In this document: piece by piece, positions 1 to 8,248 of the stretch
Numbering within the stretch: the first letter of the stretch is position 1
How the letters are laid out: each line of letters opens with the position of its first letter
From: Pseudoxanthomonas beigongshangi
Lineage (GTDB): Bacteria > Pseudomonadota > Gammaproteobacteria > Xanthomonadales > Xanthomonadaceae
Assembly (NCBI RefSeq): GCF_016820515.1
Contig: NZ_JADHDV010000015.1
Span: 1 to 64,000, forward strand
Reading direction: 5' to 3'
DNA: 64,000 nt
The notes under the pieces: model-generated
Seen by the model: the letters and a program-made list of their open reading frames with translations, nothing else
The model's database searches: none
What the model was told of the DNA's origin: nothing
Translations under genes and position numbers: made by a program

Positions 1-26
1 AGCTGGAGGTCAATGCCGGGTTCTGA
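1..26 (+). CDS. 3' end of an outer-membrane protein, probably a TonB-dependent receptor (partial)
   Basis: Only the last seven codons and a TGA at 24-26 are visible; they read LEVNAGF. A terminal phenylalanine after alternating hydrophobic residues is the usual C-terminal signature of outer-membrane beta-barrels. SapC genes like the one starting at 475 often lie downstream of TonB-dependent receptors in this bacterial group, which fits. The identification is an inference from seven residues and gene order; the rest of the gene lies left of the window. Confidence 0.4.
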
Positions 27-40
27 CGCCGCCCGCCGGG

Positions 41-62
41 GCCGCTTCCGCACGGAAGCGGC
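41..62 (+). terminator. Perfect 10-bp hairpin after the upstream gene
   Basis: GCCGCTTCCG at 41-50 pairs with CGGAAGCGGC at 53-62 across a two-base gap. It lies 15 bases after the stop codon of the upstream gene, so it probably stabilises or ends that transcript. There is no run of T after it, so it is not a classic intrinsic terminator. Confidence 0.45.
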
Positions 63-134
63 CGGCATCCGCACAGGCATCCGCCTTGATGGGGGAGGGC
101 ATGGATCGTCTCCCCCGAACCAAGAAGTGAAAAA

Positions 135-425
135 GTGAAAGAAGGCTTCATCTCGCTGAGAAAATTCACCGAAAAGTTCGCCGAGGTCGTACTGGTGGCG
201 GACGGTCCCGTCCTGCTCACCCGCGGCAAGGTGCCGCTGGGTTTCTACCTGCCGATCAAGGTCTGGGGGGCGCAGCACGATTCGGACATCTGCCGGCATA
301 TGGTTGAAATGGTTTTGCGGCAATCTGGGCAGACACCGGAGGACATCGGCGAATGCATCGAGTCCTTCGTCGAGGGCAAGCAGATCCTGTACGCCATGCG
401 CGGCCGGTTCGAGCCGCCCGGCTGA
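135..425 (+). CDS. Small Phd/YefM antitoxin-like protein without a toxin partner
   Basis: A 96-residue protein starting at GTG 135. Residues about 7-42 contain a stretch ending in LLTRGKVPLGFYLPI that resembles the core of Phd/YefM antitoxins (a short helix, then a strand with ITRxGKPVAVLVP). In that family the N-terminal half binds the operator and the C-terminal half wraps the toxin. The C-terminal half here (residues 45-96) is acidic and unlike any antitoxin tail I know. No RelE, Doc or PIN-type toxin gene follows; the next gene is sapC 49 bases away. It may be a stand-alone regulator of the sapC region. The start has only weak support because no clear ribosome-binding site precedes it. 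Confidence 0.55.
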   Translation: MKEGFISLRKFTEKFAEVVLVADGPVLLTRGKVPLGFYLPIKVWGAQHDSDICRHMVEMVLRQSGQTPEDIGECIESFVEGKQILYAMRGRFEPPG

Positions 426-474
426 AGCAGGCATCCACCTCCGAACCCGATCACAGAAACGAATGGAAGATCCC

Positions 475-1230
475 ATGACCACGCAGAACCCCGAATCCGC
501 CACCGTCGCATCCAACGGCGCCGCCGAAGCCAATCCCTGGCCGCTGTTCTATCGCGAGCCGCGCGTACTGTCCTCGGTCGAACACGCCCAGTGGCGGGTG
601 CGCCCGACCGGCGTCGGCTTTGCCGCCGCCAGCAATTCCGTACCGGTGGTGATCGGCGAGTTCGCCGCCGCCGCGCGCAACTATCCGCTGGTGTTCGCCG
701 GCCCGGACAACACCCCGCTGGCGGTGCTGGGCGTGGAAGCCGGACGCAACCGCTTCGTCAACGGCGACACCTGGAGCGACGGCGCGTACGTGCCGGCCTA
801 CGTGCGCCGCTATCCGTTCGTGTTCGTGCAGACCCGGGATCCGGAAGGCTACGTGCTGGCCATCGATGCCGGCTCCGACGCGGTGATCCCGTCGGGCGAG
901 GAGGGCAATCCGCTGTTCGAGAACGGCGAGCCGAGCGAGCTGACCAGGCAGGCGCTGCAGTTCTGCGACACCTTCACCCGCGAGGACCAGGCCACACGTA
1001 CCTTCGCCGCCGCGCTGGCCGAGCAGGGGCTGCTGATCGAACGCAGCGCCAACATCGCCTTCGCGGATGGGCGCCGCAGCAGCGTCGATGGCTTCCAGGT
1101 GGTCGATGGCGAAAAATTCGCCGCGCTGCCGGACGCGGTGATCGTCGACTGGCATCGCAAGGGCTGGCTGGCGCTGGTGCACTTCCACCTGGCGTCGCTG
1201 GGCCGCTTCAACGACCTGCTGGCACCCTGA
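475..1230 (+). CDS. SapC family protein
   Basis: A 251-residue protein with the SapC pattern: an aromatic N-terminal motif (PLFYREPRVLSSVEH), central PLVF and ALLG-like strands, and a C-terminal segment with VDWHRKGWLALVHFHLASL. SapC was named in Campylobacter/Caulobacter surface-layer work, but in Xanthomonadaceae and Caulobacterales the family mostly sits beside TonB-dependent receptors and tryptophan-halogenase-like genes. Its biochemical role there is not established. There is no signal peptide, so the product is probably cytoplasmic. I chose ATG 475 because a GGAAGA sequence lies just upstream; an in-frame ATG at 463 would add four residues. Confidence 0.8.
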   Translation: MTTQNPESATVASNGAAEANPWPLFYREPRVLSSVEHAQWRVRPTGVGFAAASNSVPVVIGEFAAAARNYPLVFAGPDNTPLAVLGVEAGRNRFVNGDTWSDGAYVPAYVRRYPFVFVQTRDPEGYVLAIDAGSDAVIPSGEEGNPLFENGEPSELTRQALQFCDTFTREDQATRTFAAALAEQGLLIERSANIAFADGRRSSVDGFQVVDGEKFAALPDAVIVDWHRKGWLALVHFHLASLGRFNDLLAP

Positions 1231-1272
1231 TTGGAACCCCACCTCTGTCAACCGGACGACGACAACATTCCC

Positions 1273-1899
1273 ATGTGCAAGAATTCCTCCAACACACTCC
1301 GCTTCCTCACTCTCGTCGTGACGCTCACTGCGGCCAATGGCGCCTGCGCGCAGGCGGCTGGCGGCGCGACGGCCTCGCTCGAAGGCCCGGTCGTCGCCGG
1401 TGTCTGCTACCTCAGCCGCGAAGCGGTGTTCTCCAACGCGGCCGCCGGCAAGGACGCGGGCGTGCAGTTGCAGAAACTGGTGACCGACGCCCAGGCCGAG
1501 ATCGAACGCGACAAGAGCCGCGCTGAGGCGGAACTGATCCGCGTGGGCGTGCGCGGCAACATTTCCGCTGACAAGTTCACCCCCGAGCAGAGCAAGGCGG
1601 TGCAGGAAGCGCAGGCCGTGCAGCAGCGCGCCAGCCAGCGCTCGCGCGAGATCGAGGCGACCCGCGCATCGGTGCTGGAACGGATCTCCACCGCCGCCCA
1701 GCCGCTCATCGCCGAGGCCTACCAGCGCCACGGCTGCGGCGTGCTGCTGGATCGCGGCATGGTGCTGGCCGGCAACATGAGCCACGACCTGACCGCCGAC
1801 GTGGTCAAGGCGCTGGATGCGCGGGTCAAGTCGATTCCGGTCACGCTGCAACGCGAGTCCGCCACGCCCGCCGCGACGCCCGCACCGGGCAAGCGCTGA
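1273..1899 (+). CDS. Skp/OmpH-like periplasmic chaperone homologue
   Basis: A 208-residue protein. Residues 1-26 form a signal peptide ending ANGACA before Q27. After a short strand (VCYLSREAVF) comes a long charged helical region at about residues 60-145, rich in Lys, Glu, Gln and Arg and suited to a coiled coil, then a strand-like end (GCGVLLDRGMVLAG) that matches the closing strand of the OmpH fold. Skp binds unfolded outer-membrane proteins in the periplasm, usually from the bamA-skp-lpxD operon. This copy is instead next to sapC, so it is probably an accessory paralogue, perhaps for receptors. The tail (residues 190-208) is rich in Ala and Pro. Confidence 0.7.
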   Translation: MCKNSSNTLRFLTLVVTLTAANGACAQAAGGATASLEGPVVAGVCYLSREAVFSNAAAGKDAGVQLQKLVTDAQAEIERDKSRAEAELIRVGVRGNISADKFTPEQSKAVQEAQAVQQRASQRSREIEATRASVLERISTAAQPLIAEAYQRHGCGVLLDRGMVLAGNMSHDLTADVVKALDARVKSIPVTLQRESATPAATPAPGKR

Positions 1900-1961
1900 G
1901 CCGCGACGCGCGGCCGCTCCGGCGCACGCCACGGCGCCGGGGCCACACTGCCATCAACTGC

Positions 1962-1967
1962 TATACT
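1962..1967 (+). promoter_or_regulatory. Candidate -10 box of the cobalamin operon
   Basis: TATACT lies about 11 bases before the start of the riboswitch fold, a spacing that would put the 5' end of the RNA just before the aptamer. No good -35 match is visible 16-18 bases upstream. A small GC-rich inverted repeat at 1919-1940 may close the previous transcript. Confidence 0.4.
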
Positions 1968-1977
1968 CGCGCCGCCT

Positions 1978-2182
1978 GAGGTGACCGCCGGCCTGGCCGG
2001 TGGTTGAAACGGGAATCCGGTGCGCCGGATCGTGTTCGCACGATCGGCAATTCCGGAGCTGCCCCCGCAACGGTAGGCGAGACAAGGTACCGCAACAGCC
2101 ACTGTGCTTGATGCATGGGAAGGCGCGGACCGGAAGCACGGATCTTTCCCGGCTTCACTCGCGAGCCCGGAGACCGGCCTTT
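1978..2182 (+). promoter_or_regulatory. Cobalamin (AdoCbl-class) riboswitch
   Basis: The conserved blocks of the cobalamin aptamer occur in order: AAACGGGAATCCGGTG near 2007, the B12 box GCTGCCCCCGCAACGGTA near 2059, GCCACTG near 2098, GGGAAGGCG near 2118, and the closing GCGAGCCCGGAGACCGGCCT at 2162-2181. The family binds adenosylcobalamin and shuts off the downstream genes when B12 is plentiful. It precedes btuB by about 125 bases, and the tightly packed genes to 11801 are presumably all under its control. I could not settle the expression platform: no intrinsic terminator is obvious between 2182 and 2309, so control may be at translation initiation. Confidence 0.95.
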
Positions 2183-2295
2183 GAGCGGCGTGACATGCGG
2201 TGGGCGATGTCATGGAGGCCGGCTCGTTTCCGGTCGCCATAGCACTCTCTTTCCGCCTGTCCTTTTCCATCGCTTCCGCGCGGGCAGGCGCGGTC

Positions 2296-2301
2296 AAGGA
2301 G
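2296..2301 (+). promoter_or_regulatory. Ribosome-binding site that decides the btuB start
   Basis: AAGGAG lies seven bases before GTG 2309 but only one base before the in-frame GTG 2303, so 2309 is the better start. It is the likely target of riboswitch sequestration. Confidence 0.6.
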
Positions 2302-2308
2302 TGTGTCA

Positions 2309-4168
2309 GTGCATCCGCAGTCGTCGTTCCACCGCCAGATCCTGGCGGTTTCGTTGTTGCCTTCCCTTTGCTTCATCGCCCCGGCCTTCGCCGAAGCGCC
2401 GGCCACCGATCTGGATGGCGTGATCGTCACCGCGACGCGCACCGCGCGGACCCAGGATCAGACCCTGGCCGCGGTCACCGTGATCGATCGCGAGGAGATC
2501 GAGCGCCTGCAGCCGGCCTCGCTGCCGGATCTGCTGACTGGCCGCGCGGGCCTGTCGCTGGCCAACAACGGCGGTCCGGGCAAGTCCACGTCGCTGTTCC
2601 TGCGCGGCACCGAATCCGATCACGTGCTGGTGTTGGTCGACGGCATCAAGCTGGGGTCGGCCACCAGTGGCGGCGCATCGCTGCAGGACATTCCCGTCGA
2701 GCAGATCGAGCGCATCGAAATCGTGCGCGGGCCATTCTCCAGCCTGTACGGATCCGAGGCGCTGGGCGGCGTGATCCAGATCTTCACCCGCCGGCCGCAG
2801 GGGCCGTTCCAGCCCAACTTCAGCGCCAGCATCGGCAGCGAAAGGACCCGACGCGCCTCCGCCGGCATCGGCGGGCGCAGCGGCGATGCCGAGCGGGGCG
2901 GCTGGTATGCAATCCAGGCCGCGCACCAGGACACCGACGGCATCAACGCCTATCGCGGCCGGCGCAACTTCGATCCGGATCGCGATGGCTACCGCAATGC
3001 CTCGCTGACCGTGCAGGGCGGCTATCGCTTCGACGAGCATTGGGACGCGGAACTGCGGTTGTTCCGCGCCGAAGGCCGCAACGAATACGACGGCAGCCTC
3101 AACAACGAGGCCGATACGGTCCAGCAGGTGGTTGGCGGGCGCGTGCGCTACGCGGCCAATGATCGGCTGCGCATCACCGCCAGCGCCGGCGCCAGCGCGG
3201 ATCTGAGCGAGAACTTCCTCGATGGCGTGTATTCCTCCCACTTCGACACCCGCCGCAAGCTGGGTTCGCTGCAGGCCGACCTGGGGCTCGGCGCGGGCTT
3301 GTTGACCCTGGGCTACGACTGGTCCGGCGACGAGGTGGACAGCAATACCGGTTACGCGCGCGATCGCCGGATCAATCGCGGCGTGTTCGGCCAATGGCAG
3401 CAGGAATTCGGCCGGCAGTCGCTGCAGGCCAGTGCGCGCCGCGACGACGACAGCCAGTTCGGCGGCGAGACCACGGGCAGCCTGCAATGGGGTTGGGACT
3501 TCACCGAACAGCTGCGCCTGGGCGCCAGCTATGGAACCGGCTTCAAGGCGCCCACCTTCAACGAACTCTACTTCCCGGGCTACGGCAATCCGGAACTGGG
3601 TCCGGAAACCTCGCGCAGCGTCGAGCTGAGCCTGCGAGGCGATCACGGGCGTGCGCGTTGGGCGCTGCATGCCTACGAGACGCACATCGACGACATGATC
3701 GCGTTCGATGCCTCGCTGGGAGACTCCGGCGGCCCCAACAACATTGATCGCGCGCGCATCCGCGGCATCGAGGCCGAAGGCGCGGTACGGCTGGCGGACT
3801 GGGATCTGCGCGCCAGCCTGACCCGGCTGGATCCGCGCAACGATGGCGACAATCCCAACCGCGACAACCTGCTGCCGCGACGAGCGCGAAGCAGCGCCCG
3901 CATCGATGCCGATCGCCGCTTCGGCGCGTTCAGCGTAGGCGCCAGCGCGATCGGCGTGGGCGAACGCTACGACAACCTCGCCAACACCACCCGCCTGGGC
4001 GGGTACGGGCTGGTCGACCTGCGCATGGGCTACACGCTGACCCCGGCGTGGCAATTGCAACTGGCGGCCTCCAACGTGTTCGACAAGCGCTACGAAACCG
4101 CCGCGCTCTACAACCAGCCAGGACGGACCTGGTTGTTGACTGTCCGCTACCAGCCCGTCACCCACTGA
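2309..4168 (+). CDS. btuB: Vitamin B12 TonB-dependent outer-membrane receptor BtuB
   Basis: A 619-residue receptor, a normal length for BtuB (about 600). It has a signal peptide ending near PAFAEA, a TonB box region DGVIVTATR, a plug domain at about residues 40-150 (LPDLLTGRAGLSL, IRGPFSSLYGSEALGGVIQI-type motif), and a 22-strand barrel closing with WLLTVRYQPV. It binds cobalamin or precursor corrinoids at the cell surface and passes them to the periplasm using TonB energy. It is the first gene after the cobalamin riboswitch and lies 12 bases upstream of the first BtuM-like gene, which fixes its substrate with good confidence. Confidence 0.92.
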   Translation: MHPQSSFHRQILAVSLLPSLCFIAPAFAEAPATDLDGVIVTATRTARTQDQTLAAVTVIDREEIERLQPASLPDLLTGRAGLSLANNGGPGKSTSLFLRGTESDHVLVLVDGIKLGSATSGGASLQDIPVEQIERIEIVRGPFSSLYGSEALGGVIQIFTRRPQGPFQPNFSASIGSERTRRASAGIGGRSGDAERGGWYAIQAAHQDTDGINAYRGRRNFDPDRDGYRNASLTVQGGYRFDEHWDAELRLFRAEGRNEYDGSLNNEADTVQQVVGGRVRYAANDRLRITASAGASADLSENFLDGVYSSHFDTRRKLGSLQADLGLGAGLLTLGYDWSGDEVDSNTGYARDRRINRGVFGQWQQEFGRQSLQASARRDDDSQFGGETTGSLQWGWDFTEQLRLGASYGTGFKAPTFNELYFPGYGNPELGPETSRSVELSLRGDHGRARWALHAYETHIDDMIAFDASLGDSGGPNNIDRARIRGIEAEGAVRLADWDLRASLTRLDPRNDGDNPNRDNLLPRRARSSARIDADRRFGAFSVGASAIGVGERYDNLANTTRLGGYGLVDLRMGYTLTPAWQLQLAASNVFDKRYETAALYNQPGRTWLLTVRYQPVTH

Positions 4169-4180
4169 CCGGAGCACAAG

Positions 4181-4765
4181 ATGAAACCACTGTCACGGCC
4201 TTTCCATCTCGGTCTGCTCGCCACCTTCGCGGTGCTGATGATCGCCACCCGTTACCATCACTTCGGCGATGTCCTGCATCTGCCGGACGCGTCGATGGCG
4301 ATCTTCTTCCTGGGCGGCCTGTACCTGCGCGGACACCTGCCGTTCCTGGGCTTGCTGGGGCTGGCGGTGGGCATCGACTGGGCGGCGGTGGAACTGGCCG
4401 GCGTCAGTGATTTCTGCGTGACACCTGCCTACGCCTTCCTGCTGCCGGCCTACGCGGTGCTCTGGTACGGCGGCCGCGCCTACGCGCCGAGGATGGCGCA
4501 AGACTGGCGCGGGCTGTGCGGCGGGCTGTGCGGCGCGCTGCTGGTGGCGCTGGCCTGCGCCTCGCTGTCGTTCCTGATTTCCAACGGCGCGTTCTACTGG
4601 CTGGGCGGGCGCTACCTGAATCCGGAATGGCCGCAGTACCTGGCGCGGATCTGGCAGTGGGGACCGCTGTTCGTGCGGACCACGCTGACCTACGTGGCCA
4701 GCGCATTGCTGGTGCACGGCCTGTTGCTGGCTACCCGTCGTCGTCCCGCCTCCCTCGGCACCTGA
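4181..4765 (+). CDS. btuM: BtuM-like small cobalamin transporter, copy 1
   Basis: A 194-residue protein with about six membrane segments. It contains the motifs IATRYHHFGDVLHLPDAS and GVSDFCVTPAYAF, with Cys79 in the second. From memory, BtuM of Thiobacillus denitrificans is a solitary transporter of about 22 kDa resembling an ECF S-component, in which a conserved cysteine (Cys80) coordinates the cobalt of the corrinoid; size, topology and cysteine position fit here. It would carry corrinoids across the inner membrane after BtuB. No BtuCDF ABC system is in this window, which supports the assignment. A GGAG ribosome-binding site precedes ATG 4181. Assigned from motif memory and operon context, not a search. 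Confidence 0.78.
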   Translation: MKPLSRPFHLGLLATFAVLMIATRYHHFGDVLHLPDASMAIFFLGGLYLRGHLPFLGLLGLAVGIDWAAVELAGVSDFCVTPAYAFLLPAYAVLWYGGRAYAPRMAQDWRGLCGGLCGALLVALACASLSFLISNGAFYWLGGRYLNPEWPQYLARIWQWGPLFVRTTLTYVASALLVHGLLLATRRRPASLGT

Positions 4766-4779
4766 TCAGGAGAACCGCG

Positions 4780-5400
4780 ATGTCCGCAAAGCACCTGTCC
4801 GTCACATCCGAACCCGCGCTGCCGCTGACGTCCACGCGTGCGCAGCTCCTCACCGGCATCGCCCTGGCGCTGCTGATGATCGCCACCCGCGGCCAGCACT
4901 TCGCCAGCGTGGATGCGCTGCCCAGCGCATCGTGGGCGGTGTTCTTCCTGGCCGGCGCGCTGCTGCGGCCGATGTGGACGCTGCCGGCCTTCTTCGTGCT
5001 GTCGTCGCTGCTGGACTTCGGCAGCCTCGCCAACGGCACCATCACCGACTGGTGCCTGTCGCCGGCCTACTGGGCATTGGCGTTCGCCTACGCGGCGCTA
5101 TGGCTGGGCGGCCATGCCTATCGCGGGCTGCACCGGGACCACGCGGGCACGGTACCCCGCCTGGCATTGACGCTGGCGGTGACGGCGAGCGTGGCCTACC
5201 TGTTGTCCAAGGGCGGTTTCTATTTCTTCTCCGGGCGCTATCCGGAGCCGACCCTGGACGGCTTTCTCGCTCGCATTCCGCACTACTATCCGCGCGCCCT
5301 GGGCACGCTGGCCGGTTACGTGGGCGTCGCTTTCCTGGTTCGCGCATGCCTGCGCGGGCTGGCCGCACGCGCCGCCTCCCGCCAGGGCAGCCCGGCATGA
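4780..5400 (+). CDS. BtuM-like small cobalamin transporter, divergent copy 2
   Basis: A 206-residue six-segment membrane protein that shares the layout of its upstream neighbour: MIATRGQHFASVDALPSAS near residue 35, TDWCLSPAY with Cys92, and KGGFYFFSGRYPEPTLDGF matching NGAFYWLGGRYLNPEWPQY in copy 1. It is clearly a paralogue by tandem duplication, but most loops differ. The cobalt-binding type cysteine is kept. It could be a second transporter with a different corrinoid preference, or a partner subunit. AGGAGA lies seven bases before ATG 4780, and the stop codon overlaps the cobO start (ATGA), so the two are translationally coupled. Confidence 0.72.
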   Translation: MSAKHLSVTSEPALPLTSTRAQLLTGIALALLMIATRGQHFASVDALPSASWAVFFLAGALLRPMWTLPAFFVLSSLLDFGSLANGTITDWCLSPAYWALAFAYAALWLGGHAYRGLHRDHAGTVPRLALTLAVTASVAYLLSKGGFYFFSGRYPEPTLDGFLARIPHYYPRALGTLAGYVGVAFLVRACLRGLAARAASRQGSPA

Positions 5401-6023
5401 GCCGCGGTTCGGAACGCCGCGGGCTCAGCGAGGAGGAGCACTATCGCGAACGCGCCCAGCGCAAGAAGGAACTGGTCGATCGCCGGGTCGCCCGCGCCAC
5501 CATCGACCGCGGCGTGCTGGTGGTGAACACCGGCAATGGCAAGGGCAAGAGTTCCTCCGGTTTCGGCATGCTGGCGCGCAGCCTGGGACACGGCTTCCAT
5601 TGCGGGGTCGTGCAATTCATCAAGGGCAGCTTTTCCACCGGAGAGGAGGCGTTCTTCCGTCGCTTCGACGAGGACGTCGATTATCGTGTGATGGGCGAGG
5701 GCTTCACCTGGGAAACCCAGGATCGCGAGCGCGACATCGCCGCGGCCGGCGCGGCCTGGCAGGAGGCCGCGCGGATGCTGTCGGATCCGGCCTATGATTT
5801 CGTCCTGCTCGACGAACTCAACATCGCCCTGAACAAGGATTACGTCCCGCTGGACCAGGTGCTCGCCGCGCTGGCCGCGCGACCGCCGCGCCAGCACGTG
5901 GTCGTCACCGGACGCGGCGCGCCGCAGGCACTGATCGACGCGGCCGACACGGTCACCGAGATGCGCCTGATCAAGCATGCGTTCAAGGCGGGTATCAAGG
6001 CCCAGCACGGCATCGAACTGTAG
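5397..6023 (+). CDS. cobO: Cob(I)yrinic acid a,c-diamide adenosyltransferase CobO
   Basis: A 208-residue protein with a P-loop (NTGNGKGKSS, residues 44-53) and the CobA/CobO-type motifs FIKGSFSTGEE, LLDELNIAL and VVTGRGAP. It transfers the adenosyl group of ATP to cobalt(I) of the corrin ring, making the adenosylated form used by later enzymes and by the riboswitch ligand. Length matches the family (about 200). The first 35 residues are charged, as in CobO proteins. ATG 5397 overlaps the previous stop by four bases, and cobB starts three bases after its stop. Confidence 0.93.
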   Translation: MSRGSERRGLSEEEHYRERAQRKKELVDRRVARATIDRGVLVVNTGNGKGKSSSGFGMLARSLGHGFHCGVVQFIKGSFSTGEEAFFRRFDEDVDYRVMGEGFTWETQDRERDIAAAGAAWQEAARMLSDPAYDFVLLDELNIALNKDYVPLDQVLAALAARPPRQHVVVTGRGAPQALIDAADTVTEMRLIKHAFKAGIKAQHGIEL

Positions 6024-6026
6024 ACC

Positions 6027-7325
6027 ATGGATTCCGAAACCTTCCGCTGTCCGGCATTGCTGGTCTCCGCGCCCGCTTCGGGGCAGGGCAAGACCAGCGT
6101 GACCGCCGCGCTGGCCCGCTGGCACCGTCGCCAGGGCCGTCGCGTGCGGGTATTCAAGACCGGTCCGGATTTCCTGGATCCGATGGTGCTGGAACGCGCC
6201 AGCGGAGCGCCGGCCTACCAGCTGGATCTATGGATGACCGGCGAGGCCGACGTGCGCGCACGCCTGCACGCGGCAGCGGGCGAAGCCGACCTGATCCTGA
6301 TCGAGGGCGTCATGGGTCTGTTCGACGGATCGCCCTCCAGCGCGGATCTGGCGCAGGCGCTGGGCGTTCCGGTGCTGGCGGTCATCGACGGATCGGCGAT
6401 GGCGCAGACCTTCGGTGCGCTGGCGACGGGGTTGGCGCGCTATCGCGAAGGTCTGGCCGTGCATGGCGTGGCCGCCAATCGCATCGGCAGCGCCCATCAC
6501 GCCGATCTGCTGCGCAGCAGCCTGCCGGCGGATCTGCACTGGCTGGGCGCGTTGCCGCGCGATGCGCAACTGGCGTTGCCGGAGCGTCACCTCGGTCTGG
6601 TGTCGGCCGGTGAACTCGGCGACATCGACGCGCGGCTGGATGCGCTGGCCGATGCCTGGGGTGTTCATGCGGCCACAACCTTGCCGCCGCCGGTGGCATT
6701 CGCGCCGGTGGATATCGAACCCGTACCGCCGTTGCTGCGTGGCCTGCGCATCGCGATCGCCCGCGACGCGGCGTTCTGCTTCCTGTATCCGGCCAATCTG
6801 GATCTGCTGCGCGCGGCGGGCGCGGACCTGCGCTTCTTCTCGCCGCTGGCGGGCGAGTGCTTGCCCGACTGCGACGCAGTCTGGCTGCCCGGCGGTTATC
6901 CGGAGCTGCATCTGGCGGTGCTTTCGCAACAGCATGAATTGCACGCAGCGCTGCGTGCGCATCGCGATGACGGCAAGCCGATGCTGGCCGAATGCGGCGG
7001 CATGCTGTTCGTCCTGGAGGCACTGACCGGCAAGGACGGCGAGCGTGCCGCGATGGCCGGACTCATGGCGGGCGAAGCGGCCATGCAGCCGCGACTGGCC
7101 GCGCTGGGCCTGCAATCGGTCGAACTGCCCGAAGGCGTGCTGCGCGGACACACGTTCCACTATGCCCGCGCGGAGTTGGCCTCCGTTCCGCTCGCCGTCG
7201 CCAGCAACCCGAATGGCGGTCCCAGCCGGGAAACCGTCCATCGGGATCGCCGCCTCACCGCCAGTTTCGTCCACTTCTATTTCCCGTCGAATCCGCAGGC
7301 CGCGCTGCGGTTGTTCCTGCCATGA
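6027..7325 (+). CDS. cobB: Cobyrinic acid a,c-diamide synthase CobB/CbiA
   Basis: A 432-residue two-domain amidotransferase. The N-terminal domain is a dethiobiotin-synthetase-like ATPase ([16 protein letters not shown], then [10 protein letters not shown]). The C-terminal domain is a triad glutaminase with nucleophile Cys323 in LAECGGML. It amidates the a and c side chains of cobyrinic acid using glutamine and ATP. Its presence in an operon without corrin-ring genes suggests that early incomplete corrinoids can be taken up and finished, or that ring synthesis genes lie elsewhere. Its stop overlaps the next start by four bases. Confidence 0.93.
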   Translation: MDSETFRCPALLVSAPASGQGKTSVTAALARWHRRQGRRVRVFKTGPDFLDPMVLERASGAPAYQLDLWMTGEADVRARLHAAAGEADLILIEGVMGLFDGSPSSADLAQALGVPVLAVIDGSAMAQTFGALATGLARYREGLAVHGVAANRIGSAHHADLLRSSLPADLHWLGALPRDAQLALPERHLGLVSAGELGDIDARLDALADAWGVHAATTLPPPVAFAPVDIEPVPPLLRGLRIAIARDAAFCFLYPANLDLLRAAGADLRFFSPLAGECLPDCDAVWLPGGYPELHLAVLSQQHELHAALRAHRDDGKPMLAECGGMLFVLEALTGKDGERAAMAGLMAGEAAMQPRLAALGLQSVELPEGVLRGHTFHYARAELASVPLAVASNPNGGPSRETVHRDRRLTASFVHFYFPSNPQAALRLFLP

Positions 7326-8248
7326 CGCCGGTGCTGGCGATGCTGGCCGGCGTCGGCCTGGACACTTTGCTGGGCGAACCCCGCCGTTGGCATCCGCTGG
7401 TGGGATTCGGCCGCTGGGCGGACTGGCTCGAACGTCGCCTGCATCGTGATGCGCGCGGCGCGGGAGCGCTCGCGTGGAGCGTGGCGGTGCTTCCGCCGGT
7501 GGCCGTGGTCGCAGGCGTGGACGTCTGGCTGCGACAGGAAGTCCCGTGGCTCGCGACCGCGTTCGCGGCGGTCATGCTGTACCTGGCCATCGGCCGGCGC
7601 AGTCTGGGCGAGCACGCGCGTGCGGTTGAAGATGCATTGGCGGCCGCCGAGCTGGACGCCGCGCGTCGGGCGGTCGGGCGCATGGTCAGCCGCGACACCG
7701 GCGGACTCGATGCCTCGCAGGTGGCCGCGGCGGCCACCGAATCGGTGCTGGAGAACGGCAGCGACGCGGTGTTCGGTGCGTTGTTCTGGTTTGCCGTGCT
7801 CGGCGCGCCCGGCGTAGTGCTGTATCGGCTGGCGAACACGCTCGACGCGATGTGGGGTTATCGAACCCCGCGCCATTTGCGTTTCGGCTGGGCCGCCGCG
7901 CGGCTGGACGACCTGCTGAATCTGCTGCCCGCGCGGCTGACCGCGTTGAGCTATGCCTTGCTGGGCCGGACCACCGGCGCGCTGCGTTGCTGGCGTGCGC
8001 AGGCGGGGCAATGGAAGAGTCCCAACGCCGGGCCGGTGATGGCGGCGGGTGCGGGCGCGCTGGGAGTCCGGTTGGGCGGACCGGCGCCATATCACGGTGT
8101 CTGGCAGCAACGTCCGCCGCTGGGCGAGGGCAGGGCGGCGGACCGGGCCGGCATCGCGGCGGCGCGACGATTGGTGAACCGCGGCGTGGTGCTGTGGTTG
8201 GCGATCGCGCTGATCATCGGACTCGGACGGGAGATGCTGCATGCTTGA
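7322..8248 (+). CDS. cbiB: Adenosylcobinamide-phosphate synthase CbiB (CobD in the aerobic nomenclature)
   Basis: A 308-residue membrane protein of normal length. Family features include the start ML...[21 protein letters not shown], the motif [29 protein letters not shown], and [28 protein letters not shown]. It joins aminopropanol phosphate to adenosylcobyric acid at the inner membrane. The start ATG 7322 overlaps the cobB stop, and the end overlaps the following gene by eight bases, which indicates translational coupling. Confidence 0.92.
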   Translation: MTPVLAMLAGVGLDTLLGEPRRWHPLVGFGRWADWLERRLHRDARGAGALAWSVAVLPPVAVVAGVDVWLRQEVPWLATAFAAVMLYLAIGRRSLGEHARAVEDALAAAELDAARRAVGRMVSRDTGGLDASQVAAAATESVLENGSDAVFGALFWFAVLGAPGVVLYRLANTLDAMWGYRTPRHLRFGWAAARLDDLLNLLPARLTALSYALLGRTTGALRCWRAQAGQWKSPNAGPVMAAGAGALGVRLGGPAPYHGVWQQRPPLGEGRAADRAGIAAARRLVNRGVVLWLAIALIIGLGREMLHA

